A stretch of DNA of 48,349 nt from Lachnospiraceae bacterium (GCA_014799405.1 JAAVIA010000038.1:54733-103081); one strand, 5' to 3'; shown: positions 18,541 to 27,245, counted from the stretch's first letter. Made by a program: numbers and translations. Notes: generated from the letters alone by a model not told the origin.

Positions 18541-18586
18541 TATAGAAATTGAATATTTATATATTTTTATCCTATTACACACACGC
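18528..18586. repeat. Inverted repeat GCGTGTGTGT / ACACACACGC flanking an AT-rich loop
   Basis: Perfect 10-bp arms at 18528-18537 and 18577-18586, with 39 AT-rich bases between. The left arm overlaps the -35 box of the surface-protein promoter, and the right arm ends 2 bases before the stop codon of the exchanger gene. There is no U-tract, so this is not an ordinary terminator; an operator is possible. Confidence 0.6.
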
Positions 18587-18587
18587 T

Positions 18588-19643
18588 TTAATTATAATTC
18601 ATGTAAAGTATATATGCAAAATATGCTGCATAAACAACAAGCATTAATATACCGCCCTTTTTATCCAGCTTTTTATTTTTCATAACACAGAGGAACAAAA
18701 GAACTGCCGCAATAATTGCCACAACAGCATCCTTGATAAATGCCGTTGCAAATGCAACAGGAAGACCTGCCGCAATATTTGACACGATTGTTGAAACACC
18801 TACAACAAACAATATGTTAAATATGTTACTGCCGACTATATTTCCTATGGCAATGTCCACCTTACCCTGTTTTGCCGCTGTTGCTGAGGTCACAAGCTCA
18901 GGGAGAGATGTTCCGAAAGCCACTACCGTAAGACCGATAAGTCTGTCATCCATGCCAAGTTTTCCAGCCACATATGTTGCAGCATCCACAGTTACGTTAC
19001 TTCCAATAACGATACATACACCGCCAAGCACAACAAAAAATATAAGCTTCAGCATCGTATCCTTTTCAGTAACAACTGTTGTATCATCATCCGCCTCTCC
19101 ATTCTTAGCGGATTTTATAAGATATACCATAAATATCGCCATAAGCACTATCAGTATAACACCATCAAGAAGCGAAAGCTCTCCACCTAAAATACCAAGC
19201 ACAAGCAACACAACGGTTATGAAAATAACAAATGGTATCTCTATTCTAAATGTATTTTTCTTTATGGGAAGCGCAGCTATACATGAGGCAACACCAAGTA
19301 TAAGAAGAATGTTCATTATATTGCTGCCAACAACATTTCCAACCGTAATTCCGGCATTTTTATTTACAGCCGCCTTTATGCTTATTGCAGCCTCAGGCAG
19401 TGAGGTTCCAAACGCCACAATCGTAAGTCCTATTACCATCTGAGGTATATTGAACTTTGTAGCAATTTTTGACGCTCCGTCCACAAATATATCTGCGCCC
19501 TTTATAAGAAGCACAAAGCCCGCAACAATAAGTGCAATATTAAAAACCATTTGGATTGCCGTAGTATCAGGCAGTACATTAAGATATGACAGTACCACCA
19601 ATCCGACAACCAATATTCCTATAGCTATGCTTTTTTTATTCAT
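18588..19643 (-). CDS. Sodium/calcium exchanger family (CaCA, YrbG-type) membrane protein
   Basis: The 351-residue protein is almost entirely hydrophobic, with about ten membrane segments and the two internally homologous alpha-repeats of CaCA antiporters. The first is around GTSLPEAAISIKAA with NVVGSN, the second around GTSLPELVTSATAA with NIVGSN; the acidic residues in GTSLPE bind cation. A cytoplasmic acidic loop (GEADDDTTVVTEKD) splits the halves. It probably exports Ca2+ in exchange for Na+ or H+. The start chosen is ATG at 19643 behind TTGGAGGAAAAT rather than the upstream in-frame ATGs. Confidence 0.92.
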   Translation of the reverse strand: MNKKSIAIGILVVGLVVLSYLNVLPDTTAIQMVFNIALIVAGFVLLIKGADIFVDGASKIATKFNIPQMVIGLTIVAFGTSLPEAAISIKAAVNKNAGITVGNVVGSNIMNILLILGVASCIAALPIKKNTFRIEIPFVIFITVVLLVLGILGGELSLLDGVILIVLMAIFMVYLIKSAKNGEADDDTTVVTEKDTMLKLIFFVVLGGVCIVIGSNVTVDAATYVAGKLGMDDRLIGLTVVAFGTSLPELVTSATAAKQGKVDIAIGNIVGSNIFNILFVVGVSTIVSNIAAGLPVAFATAFIKDAVVAIIAAVLLFLCVMKNKKLDKKGGILMLVVYAAYFAYILYMNYN

Positions 19644-19691
19644 ATTTTCCTCCAATAAGATACCCATTATCATTTATAGTAGTATAATATT

Positions 19692-20297
19692 TTAGCTATC
19701 ACTTATTTTTAATCCGCTCTTTGGAACCCACTTTATCGTTTCCTTAACATCAGACACAGCATTTAAATCTATGGAATGAAATACATCCAAATACTCCTGC
19801 TCTACCTGCTTCATCGTACCCCTGTAAAAATCAGGTGTTGCCGCAACATAAGGCGGTTCGTCTGCAAGCTTCACTGCTCCAAACTCAAGGAACTCATAGT
19901 AAAGCATCGCATCGTCAATGATACTTACCATCTTTTCTTCATATTCCGTAAGGGGACTTCCCAAAAATTTTTCGTATATAATATTTGAAAGTCTTTCCTC
20001 TATTTTCTGATATTCCTCAAGATACTTTTTCACAGGTCTTGTCACGTCTGATATGTAGCTTTCCACTGCATCATGCAGCAGACAGGCAAGCTTGGTTCGT
20101 GGTGTTTCACGTCTTGCGCATGCCTCCTCATAACAGTTAAGGCAGTGGGCGGCAACGGAATAAAATGTTGAATAGTGTCCGTTTGCCCGACACAAAAGAG
20201 AAAGAGAATGTGCAATATCCTCTATCTTAATGTCGTCCGCCACAGGCTCCAAGGGTCTGAAATTTATCTTACTGTAGGTTGTTATATAATCTGTCAT
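19692..20297 (-). CDS. HD-domain phosphohydrolase (YfbR/5'-deoxynucleotidase-like)
   Basis: The 201-residue protein has the HD-superfamily metal site: H51 (SVAAHCLN), H75-D76 (LLHDAVESY) and a distal Asp (D128 or D129 in SIIDDAMLYYEF). The arrangement matches the YfbR group that removes phosphate from 5'-deoxynucleoside monophosphates. It is encoded in the same direction as pyrE and a 50-residue membrane peptide, with short spacers, so co-transcription is plausible and would link it to nucleotide metabolism. The ribosome binding site (AAAGAAAGAGAT) is weak. Confidence 0.8.
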   Translation of the reverse strand: MTDYITTYSKINFRPLEPVADDIKIEDIAHSLSLLCRANGHYSTFYSVAAHCLNCYEEACARRETPRTKLACLLHDAVESYISDVTRPVKKYLEEYQKIEERLSNIIYEKFLGSPLTEYEEKMVSIIDDAMLYYEFLEFGAVKLADEPPYVAATPDFYRGTMKQVEQEYLDVFHSIDLNAVSDVKETIKWVPKSGLKISDS

Positions 20298-20332
20298 CTT
20301 TTATCTCTTTCTTTGGTTACACACCATCACTG

Positions 20333-20485
20333 TTAAAAGGTTATGTCTTTCTTAGATGCAAGAAGTCTTGCTCCATTTACAATCATAAGAACGCCCGCTC
20401 CAATTCCCACTGCTACGGTAACAATTCCCATAACAATACTGTTTATCCCAATTGAATTCATTTTTTGGTATAACTTTTCCATCAT
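20333..20485 (-). CDS. Small membrane protein, 50 aa
   Basis: A short reading frame beginning MMEKLYQKMNSIGINSIVMG, with one long hydrophobic segment (about 12-37) and a basic C-terminus ending ASKKDITF. The start ATG at 20485 follows AAGGAAGCAAATT. It fits exactly between pyrE and the HD gene (97 and 35 bases of spacing) on the same strand. The positive-inside pattern, good ribosome binding site and sensible composition support it. It is a single-pass peptide of unknown role. Confidence 0.72.
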   Translation of the reverse strand: MMEKLYQKMNSIGINSIVMGIVTVAVGIGAGVLMIVNGARLLASKKDITF

Positions 20486-20582
20486 AATTTGCTTCCTTTC
20501 TCAATATATTTAATTTATAGAAAATTCCTCTGAATTTCCTATGGACACGCTCCCAAAGAGCCTGATGAGATTATTGCCACTT

Positions 20583-21257
20583 TCATTTCACGCCATACTG
20601 CTCATAGTAATTATCGATTGCAGTCTTCAGTGTATCGTCAATGATTATCTCTCCCTTATAAGGCTTGTTGTAAAGATGCTCCACAACCTCTGCCATAGTA
20701 ACAATTGCAGTAGTTTTAAGACCATACTGCTCCTCTATCTCCATAAGTGCGCTCTTTTCTCCCTGTCCGCGTTCCATACGGTCAACGGAAACAACAAGCC
20801 CAAGCACATCTACCTCTCCCTGAGCCTTAACGATTGGAAGTGTTTCCTGAATGGATGTACCGGCTGTTGTAACGTCCTCAATAATTACAATTTTGTCACC
20901 GTCGCAAATAGGGCTTCCAAGAAGTATTCCCTTGTCTCCGTGATCCTTAATTTCCTTGCGGTTAGAGCAATATTTAATATCGGCATCATACTTATCCGCG
21001 ATAGCCATTGTTGTTGCAACAGAAAGAGGTATACCCTTGTATGCAGGTCCGAAAAGCACGTCAAAGTCAAATCCAAACTTGTCTTTTATAGCTGCCGCAT
21101 AATACTCACCCAGCCTTTTAAGCTGTTTCCCCGTTCTGTAAAATCCTGTATTCACAAAAAACGGTGTCTTTCTTCCGCTTTTTGTGGTAAAATCACCAAA
21201 TTTAAGCACCTTGCAGTCAATCATAAACTCTATAAATTCTTTCTTATACTGTTCCAT
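20583..21257 (-). CDS. pyrE: Orotate phosphoribosyltransferase
   Basis: Transfers the phosphoribosyl group from PRPP to orotate to form OMP in pyrimidine synthesis. The 224-residue protein carries the type I PRTase signature IVIIEDVTTAGTSI, the substrate loop GRKTPFFVNTG and FGPAYKGIPL. The start is ATG at 21257, about 11 bases after AAAAGGAG; a TTG nine codons upstream sits before that site and is rejected. It has its own promoter right after a terminator hairpin. No other pyr genes are in the window. Confidence 0.95.
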   Translation of the reverse strand: MEQYKKEFIEFMIDCKVLKFGDFTTKSGRKTPFFVNTGFYRTGKQLKRLGEYYAAAIKDKFGFDFDVLFGPAYKGIPLSVATTMAIADKYDADIKYCSNRKEIKDHGDKGILLGSPICDGDKIVIIEDVTTAGTSIQETLPIVKAQGEVDVLGLVVSVDRMERGQGEKSALMEIEEQYGLKTTAIVTMAEVVEHLYNKPYKGEIIIDDTLKTAIDNYYEQYGVK

Positions 21258-21316
21258 ATCTTTAAAAACTCCTTTTAAAATCAAGTCTCATAACGAACAC
21301 CAAATACATTTCCTAG

Positions 21317-21345
21317 ATTTTACCACATCAGTTGTGTTTATTCAA
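21317..21345 (-). promoter_or_regulatory. pyrE promoter
   Basis: Minus strand TTGAAT (21340-21345), 17 bp, TAAAAT (21317-21322). It lies immediately after the terminator that follows the tocopherol-cyclase-like gene. No PyrR-type leader structure is evident in the roughly 50-base leader. Confidence 0.7.
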
Positions 21346-21347
21346 AT

Positions 21348-21383
21348 AAAAAAGCAGAATCTTACCCAATAAGATTTAGCTGC
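21348..21383 (-). terminator. Intrinsic terminator of the tocopherol-cyclase-like gene
   Basis: On the minus strand GCAG-CTA-AATCTTA pairs with TAAGATT-CTGC (11 bp with a 3-base bulge), followed by TTTTTT. It lies 60 bases downstream of the stop at 21443 and just before the pyrE promoter. Confidence 0.75.
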
Positions 21384-21442
21384 TAAGTTAGGGGTAGCTA
21401 GTGTAGCTGTTTCAAAAGGGGAAATAACTTGGATGAATACTT

Positions 21443-22282
21443 TTACGATTCCCTGATTTCATATTCAAAGCTTGCATTATCACTTTCAAATTCAAGTAAA
21501 TCTCTGTTTTTATAAGAAAATTTATAATATGCCCTACAGGAAATGCTTTCGTGTATCGTCCGTATCATTTCGCCGTTTACAGGTGCATTTAAATCTTGGT
21601 GTTTTTCCTCAAGCAGTTTGGCATAAAGCCTATATTTTCCCTGTCTTATAATGACAGTATTATTTCCAATATGGGAAATTCTTGCACCCAGATAAGTTGC
21701 AATACGGTATTCCTTTCCATCAATAACAACAGCACCGATAATCCCTTTAAATGAAAATCCCATTAATGGTATATCAGCAACAGCCAGCATAAGCGAACCA
21801 TTCTTAAAATGGCACTGTGTCCAAATATACTCTCTGGGAAAAGAACGACCTCTATCCCCTTCTATATATCCCACACCATTGTTAAAATTATAATTTGTGT
21901 CATTAATCATTATCTGCCCCTTAACAAGATGTCTCATGCTTACTACACTGTGCCTGCATTGTAAAAAAGGGATGTATTTAAAGGGTCCCATAATGTCATA
22001 TCTTAATTTTTTAAGCTTTTTAAAGTATAGCTTACCATTTACTTTGCATCCATCGTAATCAACTTTCAGGAACATCCCCTTTTCAGAAAACAAATTTCTT
22101 CCCAACCTGATTATCCCTTTTTTAAATCTAATATCGGAATACGGAACAATATATACCTGTTCTTCTGTTATTATCTGCAGTGAGGCATTTCGCCTTTTAC
22201 CATCATGGTGAAGCGCAGGTATCATTGCAAAAGACTTATCATTTTCACTGCATTTAAAATAATATCCCTTAAAATACTGCAT
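21443..22282 (-). CDS. Tocopherol-cyclase-like (lipocalin-related) family protein
   Basis: The 279-residue protein is beta-rich, without signal peptide. The central motif YIEGDRGRSFPREYIWTQCH matches the tryptophan/proline signature of the bacterial tocopherol-cyclase-like family, whose members in Firmicutes have no known quinone substrate. It therefore probably binds or modifies a hydrophobic molecule; a real cyclase activity should not be assumed. The start ATG at 22282 follows GAGGAG. Start codon and first codons lie inside one arm of a very long hairpin with the Shine-Dalgarno in its loop, suggesting translational control. A terminator follows the gene. Confidence 0.7.
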   Translation of the reverse strand: MQYFKGYYFKCSENDKSFAMIPALHHDGKRRNASLQIITEEQVYIVPYSDIRFKKGIIRLGRNLFSEKGMFLKVDYDGCKVNGKLYFKKLKKLRYDIMGPFKYIPFLQCRHSVVSMRHLVKGQIMINDTNYNFNNGVGYIEGDRGRSFPREYIWTQCHFKNGSLMLAVADIPLMGFSFKGIIGAVVIDGKEYRIATYLGARISHIGNNTVIIRQGKYRLYAKLLEEKHQDLNAPVNGEMIRTIHESISCRAYYKFSYKNRDLLEFESDNASFEYEIRES

Positions 22283-22335
22283 ACAATATCAACTCCTCAT
22301 GAAATGATATTGTCCGCAATATTTTAAGGGATATT
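22261..22335 (-). promoter_or_regulatory. Long start-codon-sequestering hairpin (31-bp arms)
   Basis: Arms 22261-22291 and 22305-22335 are inverted repeats with 28 of 31 positions identical; in RNA two of the three differences become G-U pairs, leaving one mismatch. The 13-base loop holds the ribosome binding site (AGGAGT), while the start ATG (22280-22282) is in the 3' arm. Such a structure should block or tune translation initiation; the role is inferred. Confidence 0.7.
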
Positions 22336-22377
22336 CAAAACAAACCAATCTCCTTACTGTATTGTATGATGTAAATA

Positions 22378-22911
22378 CTAAAACTCATTCCTCAAGTTCT
22401 TCACCTGTTCAATCGTAAGACTAGAATATATAGAGATTTCTTCAATAGATAGTTTACCTGCTTCAAGCATTCTTAATGCGGTTTGCTCTTTTTCCTGTTC
22501 CATTCCACGTTCCAATCCTTGTTCCATTCCCTGCTCAAATGCATCTTCAGACAGCTCCCTGTAACGCATCTCTAAAGTCATATACTCTAGTCTCCACTTC
22601 TCGTTATACCTTATAGTTCTTACTTCTGTCTCAAGTTCCCTTGTAAATTCGTCTGACGCTTCCTGTCCGTCTATGTAATCTAACAGCCGTTTCATTTCCG
22701 GACTTACATCATCCATCGTTCCCTTTGTGTTTAATATGATTTTTGTTGTTTCATCACCTAATGTAATCCCATAATCCTGTAAGCACCTGTTTTCAAATGT
22801 GTATATATGTCTGCCCTTGCCAAACAGGTCAAAGGTACAGATAAAAATAATATAGCTTCGTTTCAGGTTTTTGTAATCTTCTCCCTTTTCCAAGATATTT
22901 AGGTCTATCAT
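22378..22911 (-). pseudogene. Remnant of Rpn/PD-(D/E)XK-nuclease-family putative transposase (C-terminal part)
   Basis: The 177-residue frame begins MIDLNILEKGEDYKNLKRSY and continues with FICTFDLFGKGRHIYTFENR, LNTKGTMDDVSPEMKRLLDY and the acidic, Glu/Gln-rich tail EQGMEQGLERGMEQEKEQ. This is the C-terminal two thirds of the Rpn family common in Clostridia. The N-terminal nuclease core, normally over 100 residues further upstream, is missing, and a TAG stop occurs two codons before the first Met. The 266 bases upstream contain no recognisable N-terminal coding. It is most likely a decayed copy. Confidence 0.75.
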
Positions 22912-23177
22912 TCCCTAATTCAAACAGCAACTTCGCTGCCTATTTTTTTGTGAAATAAAGCATCGAAGTAACTTGTTTACCAGACTCGAATTACAGCGCC
23001 AGATGCGCCCTTTTCTTTGAATGTCTGAAATAGGTGTTACCTATAAAGAAATACTGTAATAATGCTTCAAAAGAATAGTACCATATGCGTATTTGAAATA
23101 CAAGATTTTTTTGCTTAACCTTTTCAGAAAAATATTTAATAAAAACTTTTTTCCATTTTAAAATTTTATCCACAACA

Positions 23178-24806
23178 TCAAAAAGCCACGGTCAAAAGCT
23201 GTACCTTCTTTTTTCCTTTGTATGTAAGGAAAAGGCCATGCACCCCGTCAGGTACGTTTACGATACCACTGGAGACAGTCCACTCCTCACAATCCGAAAG
23301 CTCTATCTCTCCCACAATCGGTCCATCCTCCGTAAGCCTCACCTCAAAAAATAATTTATCTTCCAATATATTATTTTCCGTATCAGACCTTTTTTCCGTG
23401 TTTCCTGAGCCAGACCTCTCATCCACACGCACAGGGCCTTCATACAAAACCCTATTTTTGTCGCTCTCAATTCTTGCTGTAAGCTTAATGGACTTTACGC
23501 CTTCAAAAGCAAAGTACTTATATCCAATCAATGTATTGTTCTCAATCTCTGCAATAAACCTGTCATCGCCCTTATGGGTTACATTTGGAAACGCATCCTT
23601 GTAAATACTGTTGCAGCCATGAGGCATATGACCGTTTGTGACAATACATGCAATTGTTGACGGATATTCATATCCCGCCTTTGCGATTAACGGTCCGTCA
23701 TTTAATCCGCAGCTTGTAAGTTCAACCTGTCTTATACTTCCGTCGCTGAGAATACTAATCTTCTCCGCACATGCCTGCCTTGAATAATCGGACTTATGGG
23801 TAAGCCTGTGATAGAATACATACCACTGATTATTGATTTCAATAATGCTACCGTGTGTTGTTCCCGTCATATTATGCTTAATGGTTCTGCCCTCGTAGCC
23901 TATATCTCCATTTGACACAATTGTGCCTCCAAAGGTAAAATCCCTGTCAGGATAATCACTTGTTGCATAACAAAGCTCATGGTTTTGGAAGGAGGAATAC
24001 ACAAAATAATACTTAACCCCTACCTTGCGCATGGATGCAGCTTCAAAAAACGGATGTGCCTCAAAGCTCGTGTTTTTCACCCTATAAGGGATAATGTGCT
24101 TAGGAGCCTCCTTCACGGTGAGCATATCATCACAAAGCACAAGGGCAGCCGCACCCATAATGCTGTCGCTGTCTCCCTTTTTACCGTTTACGCAACTTTC
24201 TTCATCCTGTCTGTAGGCTAAAATCTCCTCCTTAGTCCTGCCAAACATTTCCATTTCCTGTAAAATATAATCAGTATTTTCTTCAAAATCCTCCCTCTCC
24301 TCAAAATCATATTGGGTTCCATAATATAATCGAATGACTCCGTTGTCATTTATAACGGCAGGGTCAAAGCATACATATTTTTTCATGGGAGTGCCGTCAG
24401 GATATTGAACAGTTCCTAAAAATTGAAACTCGCCGCAGGGACTGTCGCATACTGCCACTTTAATGGCACCTGTATAGCCGCCGAATCCGTAATCACCGGA
24501 CATACAATAATAAAGGTAGTATCTGCCATCATTTCCGCGCACAACATCAGGGGCATACATATATTTCTTAGTGGGATATTCAGGGTCATTACATGCCTTG
24601 TAAATCACACCCTCATATCTCCAGTCGGTCAAATCGCAGGCAGGAGCAGAATATGTCACATAATCCTCCATGCAAAATGTGTAGCCGCCCTCCCTGTCAT
24701 GAGAGCCGTATAGATAGACTCTTCCATCAAAAATGTGCGGTTCTCCGTCAGGAATATACTCATCAATCGGCAAAAATGGGTTGTATGCCTGTCTTTTTTC
24801 GTTCAT
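23178..24806 (-). CDS. Glycoside hydrolase family 43 (beta-xylosidase/arabinofuranosidase type)
   Basis: The 542-residue protein has a five-bladed propeller N-terminal part and a beta-rich C-terminal domain (about 340-542) typical of accessory carbohydrate-binding modules. Candidate catalytic acids are D20 (YIPDGEPH) as base, D148 (CFDPAV) as pKa modulator and E255 (HPFFEAAS) as acid. No signal peptide is visible, so it probably acts on imported oligosaccharides from plant xylan or arabinan. The start ATG at 24806 follows AAAGGAGAGCTTTT. No transporter or other CAZyme is adjacent, so substrate is not set by context. Confidence 0.88.
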   Translation of the reverse strand: MNEKRQAYNPFLPIDEYIPDGEPHIFDGRVYLYGSHDREGGYTFCMEDYVTYSAPACDLTDWRYEGVIYKACNDPEYPTKKYMYAPDVVRGNDGRYYLYYCMSGDYGFGGYTGAIKVAVCDSPCGEFQFLGTVQYPDGTPMKKYVCFDPAVINDNGVIRLYYGTQYDFEEREDFEENTDYILQEMEMFGRTKEEILAYRQDEESCVNGKKGDSDSIMGAAALVLCDDMLTVKEAPKHIIPYRVKNTSFEAHPFFEAASMRKVGVKYYFVYSSFQNHELCYATSDYPDRDFTFGGTIVSNGDIGYEGRTIKHNMTGTTHGSIIEINNQWYVFYHRLTHKSDYSRQACAEKISILSDGSIRQVELTSCGLNDGPLIAKAGYEYPSTIACIVTNGHMPHGCNSIYKDAFPNVTHKGDDRFIAEIENNTLIGYKYFAFEGVKSIKLTARIESDKNRVLYEGPVRVDERSGSGNTEKRSDTENNILEDKLFFEVRLTEDGPIVGEIELSDCEEWTVSSGIVNVPDGVHGLFLTYKGKKKVQLLTVAF

Positions 24807-24827
24807 AAAAGCTCTCCTTTCAATATT

Positions 24828-25160
24828 TTATTTTTTGTCCTTGTTTTTTAAGGAATCACTTTGAAGCTTGCGTTTACATATCATAATACAAATAGTAATA
24901 AAGAATGTAATGGAATAAATAATAGCCATACCAAAGCTGAATAAAATTTCTCCAAAATATGTAAAACCAGGCATAAAACCATATCCTGGTAAGCCTTCAT
25001 AATAATTATATAAAACTACAGAAATAACAACAGAAAAAATTTCTAATATAATAAGAGTTCCCCAAAGCTTCTTATTTTGATTCTTTATAGATTTTACTAA
25101 CAAAATTATTTCAACTACAAATATAGTTAAATAGAATAATGATAAAAATTCGCCTTCCAT
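24828..25160 (-). CDS. Small membrane protein of unknown function, 110 aa
   Basis: Three hydrophobic segments are apparent, about residues 7-23, 34-51 and 70-94, with a basic C-terminal tail rich in Lys (KRKLQSDSLKNKDKK). No family is recognised. The start ATG at 25160 follows TTTTTGGAGGTAAA. It lies between the DUF2262-like gene and GH43 on the same strand, in an accessory stretch. Confidence 0.6.
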   Translation of the reverse strand: MEGEFLSLFYLTIFVVEIILLVKSIKNQNKKLWGTLIILEIFSVVISVVLYNYYEGLPGYGFMPGFTYFGEILFSFGMAIIYSITFFITICIMICKRKLQSDSLKNKDKK

Positions 25161-25250
25161 TTTACCTCCAAAAATTAATTTTCTCCTGTTGTTTCAATAA
25201 TCTCCATCATTTCCGCAGGAGTAACAATAAAATCTCTAAATGCATACTTT

Positions 25251-25997
25251 TTATCTCATTTCTGCACAAACCATTTTACCTTTTGAATTCACATCAACAT
25301 CAATTTCATGGCCTCCAAAAACATATCCATCATCATACCCGATAGTATATGAACCATTTTGATTAACAAATATATATTTCATTCTACCACTTAATGCATT
25401 TGCAAATTCCTCCGGTGTTGAAAAGTTAATCTCACAATCATCTTCCAAACACTCTAATGCAGCATCAAATAATTCATTATCTGATGCAATATATTCTCTG
25501 GCTTCCTTATCCTTTTCTGCAATTTGCTCCACAAAATCTCTAGCCACAGACAAAGGCTTTTTCCATGTTGCCTTACTGCTCCATTCCACCTCAATATAAA
25601 TCGTAATATCGTTACCTGCAAAATTATATTTTCCTTCAAATAATCCCTCAGATTTTTCTAATACTAATTCGCCTAACACATCATCTTCTAAATTAATAGG
25701 AGCCAAATATTTTTCCTGTTTTTTATCAAGCTTTGTTCCAGATACATTTTCTTCCAAAACTTCTTTAATATACAAAAATGCCACCTCACCAAAGTAATTA
25801 TATTGTAATTTTCCTACAACCTTATAAATTGCACCATTGGTAAATGTCTTAAAATAATCGCTATTTTCTTCTTGCTCTTTATATTCATCTAAGGATATAG
25901 GCCACGTTATAACCTTTATCTTCTTTACCATACTATCTGCGTCTATATCGTATATTGATTCCTTTCTTATTATCCCAATCCAGCTACATAGACACAT
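25251..25997 (-). CDS. DUF2262-like hypothetical protein, probably frameshifted at the 3' end
   Basis: The 248-residue protein has an N-terminal domain around VKKIKVITWPISLDEYKEQE and a C-terminal DUF2262-like domain beginning about residue 105 (LGELVLEKSEGLFEGKYNF, ending near GGHEIDVDVNSKGKMVCAEM). It is cytosolic and of unknown role; such proteins often occur singly in accessory regions. After the stop, another frame continues without stop for 24 residues (DKKYAFRDFIVTPAEMMEII and onward, ending at 25175), which looks like genuine protein. A single extra A near 25253 would join them. The start is uncertain because no strong ribosome binding site precedes 25997. Confidence 0.55.
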   Translation of the reverse strand: MCLCSWIGIIRKESIYDIDADSMVKKIKVITWPISLDEYKEQEENSDYFKTFTNGAIYKVVGKLQYNYFGEVAFLYIKEVLEENVSGTKLDKKQEKYLAPINLEDDVLGELVLEKSEGLFEGKYNFAGNDITIYIEVEWSSKATWKKPLSVARDFVEQIAEKDKEAREYIASDNELFDAALECLEDDCEINFSTPEEFANALSGRMKYIFVNQNGSYTIGYDDGYVFGGHEIDVDVNSKGKMVCAEMR

Positions 25998-26045
25998 TTT
26001 TTATATCAATACGCTGTATCTGTACACTTATAACATATTATAAGG

Positions 26046-27245
26046 TTAAAATTTAAAACCGCTGTCAAAAATCTCATCAAGTAGTCTGTCGGCAGCCTGC
26101 TCCTTGCTCATCATAGGAAGCTCAAGCTTACTGTCTTTCGTTATAAGCGTAAGTACATTTGTATCGCCGGCAAAGCCTGCTCCCTCAACTTTAAGATTGT
26201 TTGCCGCTATCATATCAAGATTTTTCTTTTCAAGCTTTACCCTTGAATTTTCAATCATATTTTCCGTTTCCATTGAAAAACCACACAGGAACTGTCCTGC
26301 CTTTTTGTGTTCTCCAAGTGCCTTTAATATATCATCCGTTTTTTCAAGCTCTATACTCATAGCACTGTCATTTTTCTTTATTTTTTCGGAAGCCACATGG
26401 CATGGTCTGTAATCTGCAACAGCCGCCGCCTTAATAATAATATCCTGATCACCGCTCAAGCCTATTACCGCATCATACATATCCTTTGCAGTTTTCACAT
26501 TTACTACATTTACAAACATCGGCTTATCAATACTTGTCTCACCGGAAACAAGGGTAACGTCTGCTCCGCGAAGCATTGCCATTCTTGCAATGGCATATCC
26601 CATTTTTCCTGTTGAGTGGTTGGTTATATATCTTACAGGGTCTATAGACTCCTTTGTTGCCCCTGCCGTAACAAGCACTTTTTTTCCTGCAAAATCCTTC
26701 TTCTTTGCACATGCCCTTAAAATATATTCAACTAGTACATTTTCGGCAGGGAGCTTTCCCTTTCCCGTATCACGGCATGCGAGGAATCCCTCGTCGGCCT
26801 CAATTATCTCATATCCATATGAGGCAAGCTTCCTCATATTATCCTGAACTATTGGATTTTCGTACATATGTACATTCATGGAAGGAGCTATTAATACAGG
26901 GCATCTTGCAGGAAGCACGGTCGTTGTCAGCATATCATCTGCAATTCCGTTAGCTATCTTTCCAAGCACATCTGCACTTGCAGGCGCAATAAGAAAAGCA
27001 TCCGCTGTCGTTCCAAGAGTAACATGAGGCACATGCATCTCCATTCCTCTGTCAAATGTATCAGTGTAGCACCTGTTATTTGTAAGCACCTCAAAGGTTT
27101 CAGGTGTTATAAAATGTGTGGCATTTTCAGTCATTACAACGTGAACATCAGCGCCAAGCTTTACTAACATGCTTGCCACATTTGCCATTTTGTACGCTGC
27201 AATTCCACCGCTTATTCCAAGTACAATCCTTTTTCCCGTAAGCAT
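26046..27245 (-). CDS. coaBC: Bifunctional phosphopantothenoylcysteine decarboxylase/phosphopantothenate-cysteine ligase
   Basis: Catalyses two steps of coenzyme A synthesis: joining cysteine to 4'-phosphopantothenate and decarboxylating the product to 4'-phosphopantetheine. Of 399 residues, the N-terminal flavoprotein CoaC half shows VLGISGGIAAYK, the catalytic His region MHVPHVTLG, and the substrate clamp NVHMYENP. The C-terminal CoaB half begins near KVLVTAGATKE with the conserved RYITNHSTGKMGYAIA. The start ATG at 27245 follows GGGAGGTTTTAT. It closes the panG-panB-panC-panD-coaBC block. Confidence 0.96.
   Translation of the reverse strand: MLTGKRIVLGISGGIAAYKMANVASMLVKLGADVHVVMTENATHFITPETFEVLTNNRCYTDTFDRGMEMHVPHVTLGTTADAFLIAPASADVLGKIANGIADDMLTTTVLPARCPVLIAPSMNVHMYENPIVQDNMRKLASYGYEIIEADEGFLACRDTGKGKLPAENVLVEYILRACAKKKDFAGKKVLVTAGATKESIDPVRYITNHSTGKMGYAIARMAMLRGADVTLVSGETSIDKPMFVNVVNVKTAKDMYDAVIGLSGDQDIIIKAAAVADYRPCHVASEKIKKNDSAMSIELEKTDDILKALGEHKKAGQFLCGFSMETENMIENSRVKLEKKNLDMIAANNLKVEGAGFAGDTNVLTLITKDSKLELPMMSKEQAADRLLDEIFDSGFKF

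Noticed and set aside
18733-19443. Plus-strand 236-codon frame
   Set aside because: Antisense shadow of the CaCA exchanger; its Ser/Thr/Pro-rich composition is the usual complement of hydrophobic codons.
20541-21278. Plus-strand 245-codon frame
   Set aside because: Exact antisense of pyrE, which is unambiguous; the antisense translation is Cys/Leu-rich and unlike a real protein.
22991-23173. 60-codon minus-strand frame upstream of the Rpn remnant
   Set aside because: No similarity to the missing Rpn N-terminus, no convincing ribosome binding site and low-complexity AT-rich sequence. The whole gap 22912-23177 shows no supportable gene.
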